This document shows, piece after piece, positions 4,691 to 5,694 of a stretch of DNA of 5,694 nt. Source of the DNA: Bacteroidales bacterium (lineage in GTDB: Bacteria > Bacteroidota > Bacteroidia > Bacteroidales > UBA932); contig JAFVDC010000103.1 in NCBI GenBank assembly GCA_017478685.1, forward strand, positions 1 through 5,694, given 5' to 3'. Every line of letters starts with the position of its first letter. The first letter of the stretch is position 1. The notes under the pieces were generated by a model, which worked only from the letters and a program-made list of their open reading frames with translations, was not told the DNA's origin and ran no database searches. The position numbers and the translations under genes were made by a program.

Positions 4691-5694
4691 TTATTGTATC
4701 TCGGATGACTTCTTTCGCTCGTAGGCCAGTATCCGGGCATCTTCGGCCTTAGCCTTATTTTCATCGTACTGCCTGTCCCATTCCCTGTAATATTCCATCT
4801 TGGGATCCTCAAACAGGGACATCTGGATGGCCGATTCATGCGTGAGCTTGCTCACCCCAAGCCCTACCTGCCGGATGGGGGTTACGCCGTCCCATGCCTC
4901 GGGAAGGAGTTTCCGGGCTTCGTTAAGGATGACGGCCGTGACGTCTGTGGGCTGGGAAAGGGAGCACTGCTTCTGGGACACTGAGAAATCCTTGTATTTG
5001 ACGAACATGGACACCGTAGATGCCCGGAAACCATGCCTTCGAATCCGGTGGGCAACAATGCAGGCCACATTGAAAAGGGCTTTGTCGATGTCCTTGGGGT
5101 CCACCAGGTCCTTGGAAAACGTGCGTTCGGCACTGACGCTCTTGGCCTCTCCCCTTTCAGTTTCTACCGGGGAGTCGTCACGTCCGTTTGCGTTCTCGTG
5201 GAGCTGCTGGGCGAACTTCCGGCCCACTAGCCGGGTAAGGGACCCCATGCCCAGCTGCGCCAGCTGGCCTATGGTATGGATGCCATATGCCGTCAGGCGT
5301 TCTTCGGTTTTCTTCCCTACCCAGAGAAGATCCCGCACTCCCAGCGGCCACATCTTTTCCTGGACTTCGCTTTCCCAGAGGGTATGCACCTTGTCCGGTT
5401 TCTCGAAGTCCGATGCCATCTTTGCAAGGAGCTTGTTTGAGCCGATGCCCACGTTAACCGTGAATCCCATCCGGGACTTTACCTCGTCCTTGAGCCGGGT
5501 GGCCACTTCCACTGCATTTTCCGGGGTGCACCGAAAGCTCATGTCTATGAAGCACTCATCAATGGAGAATTGCTGAAGCACCGGAGAATAGCTTCGGCAT
5601 ATGGAGATAAAGCCCTCCGAACATGTCTTGTACCATGCCCAGTCCCCTCCTACGATGACAAGGGAAGGACAGGTGCGAAGCGCCATTGAGACAG
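4691..5694 (-). CDS. dinB: DNA polymerase IV, Y family (5' end off the window)
   Basis: This is a translesion DNA polymerase missing only its N-terminal part, which should hold the first catalytic Asp. The frame is open to the right edge, so the Met codon at 5686 is internal: VSMALRTCP matches the segment before the second palm strand. Counting from that Met, SIDECFID at 41-48 holds the catalytic Asp-Glu pair. NVGIGSNKLLAKMASDFEKP at 78-97 is the conserved palm/fingers signature, the helix-hairpin-helix region GVGKK-like (LLWVGKKTEERL) is at 120-131, and the little-finger domain runs from about 185 to 285. QMSLF at 288-292 is a sliding-clamp binding motif. Unusually, a charged tail of about 39 residues rich in Lys, Glu, Asp and Tyr follows that motif. 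It is upstream of, and probably co-transcribed with, the co-chaperone gene. Confidence 0.93.
   Translation of the reverse strand, partial: VSMALRTCPSLVIVGGDWAWYKTCSEGFISICRSYSPVLQQFSIDECFIDMSFRCTPENAVEVATRLKDEVKSRMGFTVNVGIGSNKLLAKMASDFEKPDKVHTLWESEVQEKMWPLGVRDLLWVGKKTEERLTAYGIHTIGQLAQLGMGSLTRLVGRKFAQQLHENANGRDDSPVETERGEAKSVSAERTFSKDLVDPKDIDKALFNVACIVAHRIRRHGFRASTVSMFVKYKDFSVSQKQCSLSQPTDVTAVILNEARKLLPEAWDGVTPIRQVGLGVSKLTHESAIQMSLFEDPKMEYYREWDRQYDENKAKAEDARILAYERKKSSEIQ

Noticed and set aside
4800..5576. Plus-strand open frame of 258 codons
   Set aside because: It is the antisense shadow of DNA polymerase IV, with no domain signature and a composition typical of a mirrored high-GC gene.

Overview
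The window looks like a chromosomal segment from a member of the Bacteroidota, probably Bacteroidales, with moderately high GC (estimated by eye). Three things point there. The gene set fits: a lipoprotein-like GH29 fucosidase, a YwqE/CpsB-type phosphatase and an extracytosolic FMN-binding protein. Promoters match the Bacteroidota -33/-7 pattern (TTTG about 19-20 nt upstream of TAnnTTTG) instead of sigma70 boxes. Genes are tightly packed with ATGA/TAGTG junctions and little Shine-Dalgarno signal. No mobile element, tRNA, rRNA or CRISPR array was seen.

Layout, left to right. (1) 1-678, minus strand: the 5' part of a secreted alpha-L-fucosidase (GH29) that runs off the left edge. Its ATG overlaps the stop of a roughly 70-codon ORF. 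That ORF seems to be an internally deleted HrpB helicase: it has HrpB-like N- and C-terminal ends and no helicase core. (2) 660-735: a short divergent promoter region. (3) 735-1388, plus strand: a PHP-family tyrosine phosphatase, the only plus-strand gene, overlapping the next gene tail to tail by 14 nt. (4) 1375-2779, minus strand: a three-gene operon (secreted FMN-binding protein, YqeY, GNAT acetyltransferase) joined by stop/start overlaps and led by a well-matched promoter at 2800-2831. (5) 2915-5694, minus strand: DNA polymerase IV (5' end outside the window), a TerB/J-domain co-chaperone, a maltose/galactoside-type O-acetyltransferase and RidA. The last three are joined by a 4-nt overlap and a 2-nt gap.

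Most of the window is ordinary housekeeping or stress-tolerance content: translesion synthesis, co-chaperone, reactive-enamine clearance and tRNA-amidase-like YqeY. I did not find a convincing new defence or mobile system. The most unusual element is the collapsed hrpB-like ORF, which keeps its promoter, its reading frame and an ATGA junction with the fucosidase. Next is the small secreted protein with a predicted flavinylation site and a hexanucleotide repeat in its signal peptide.
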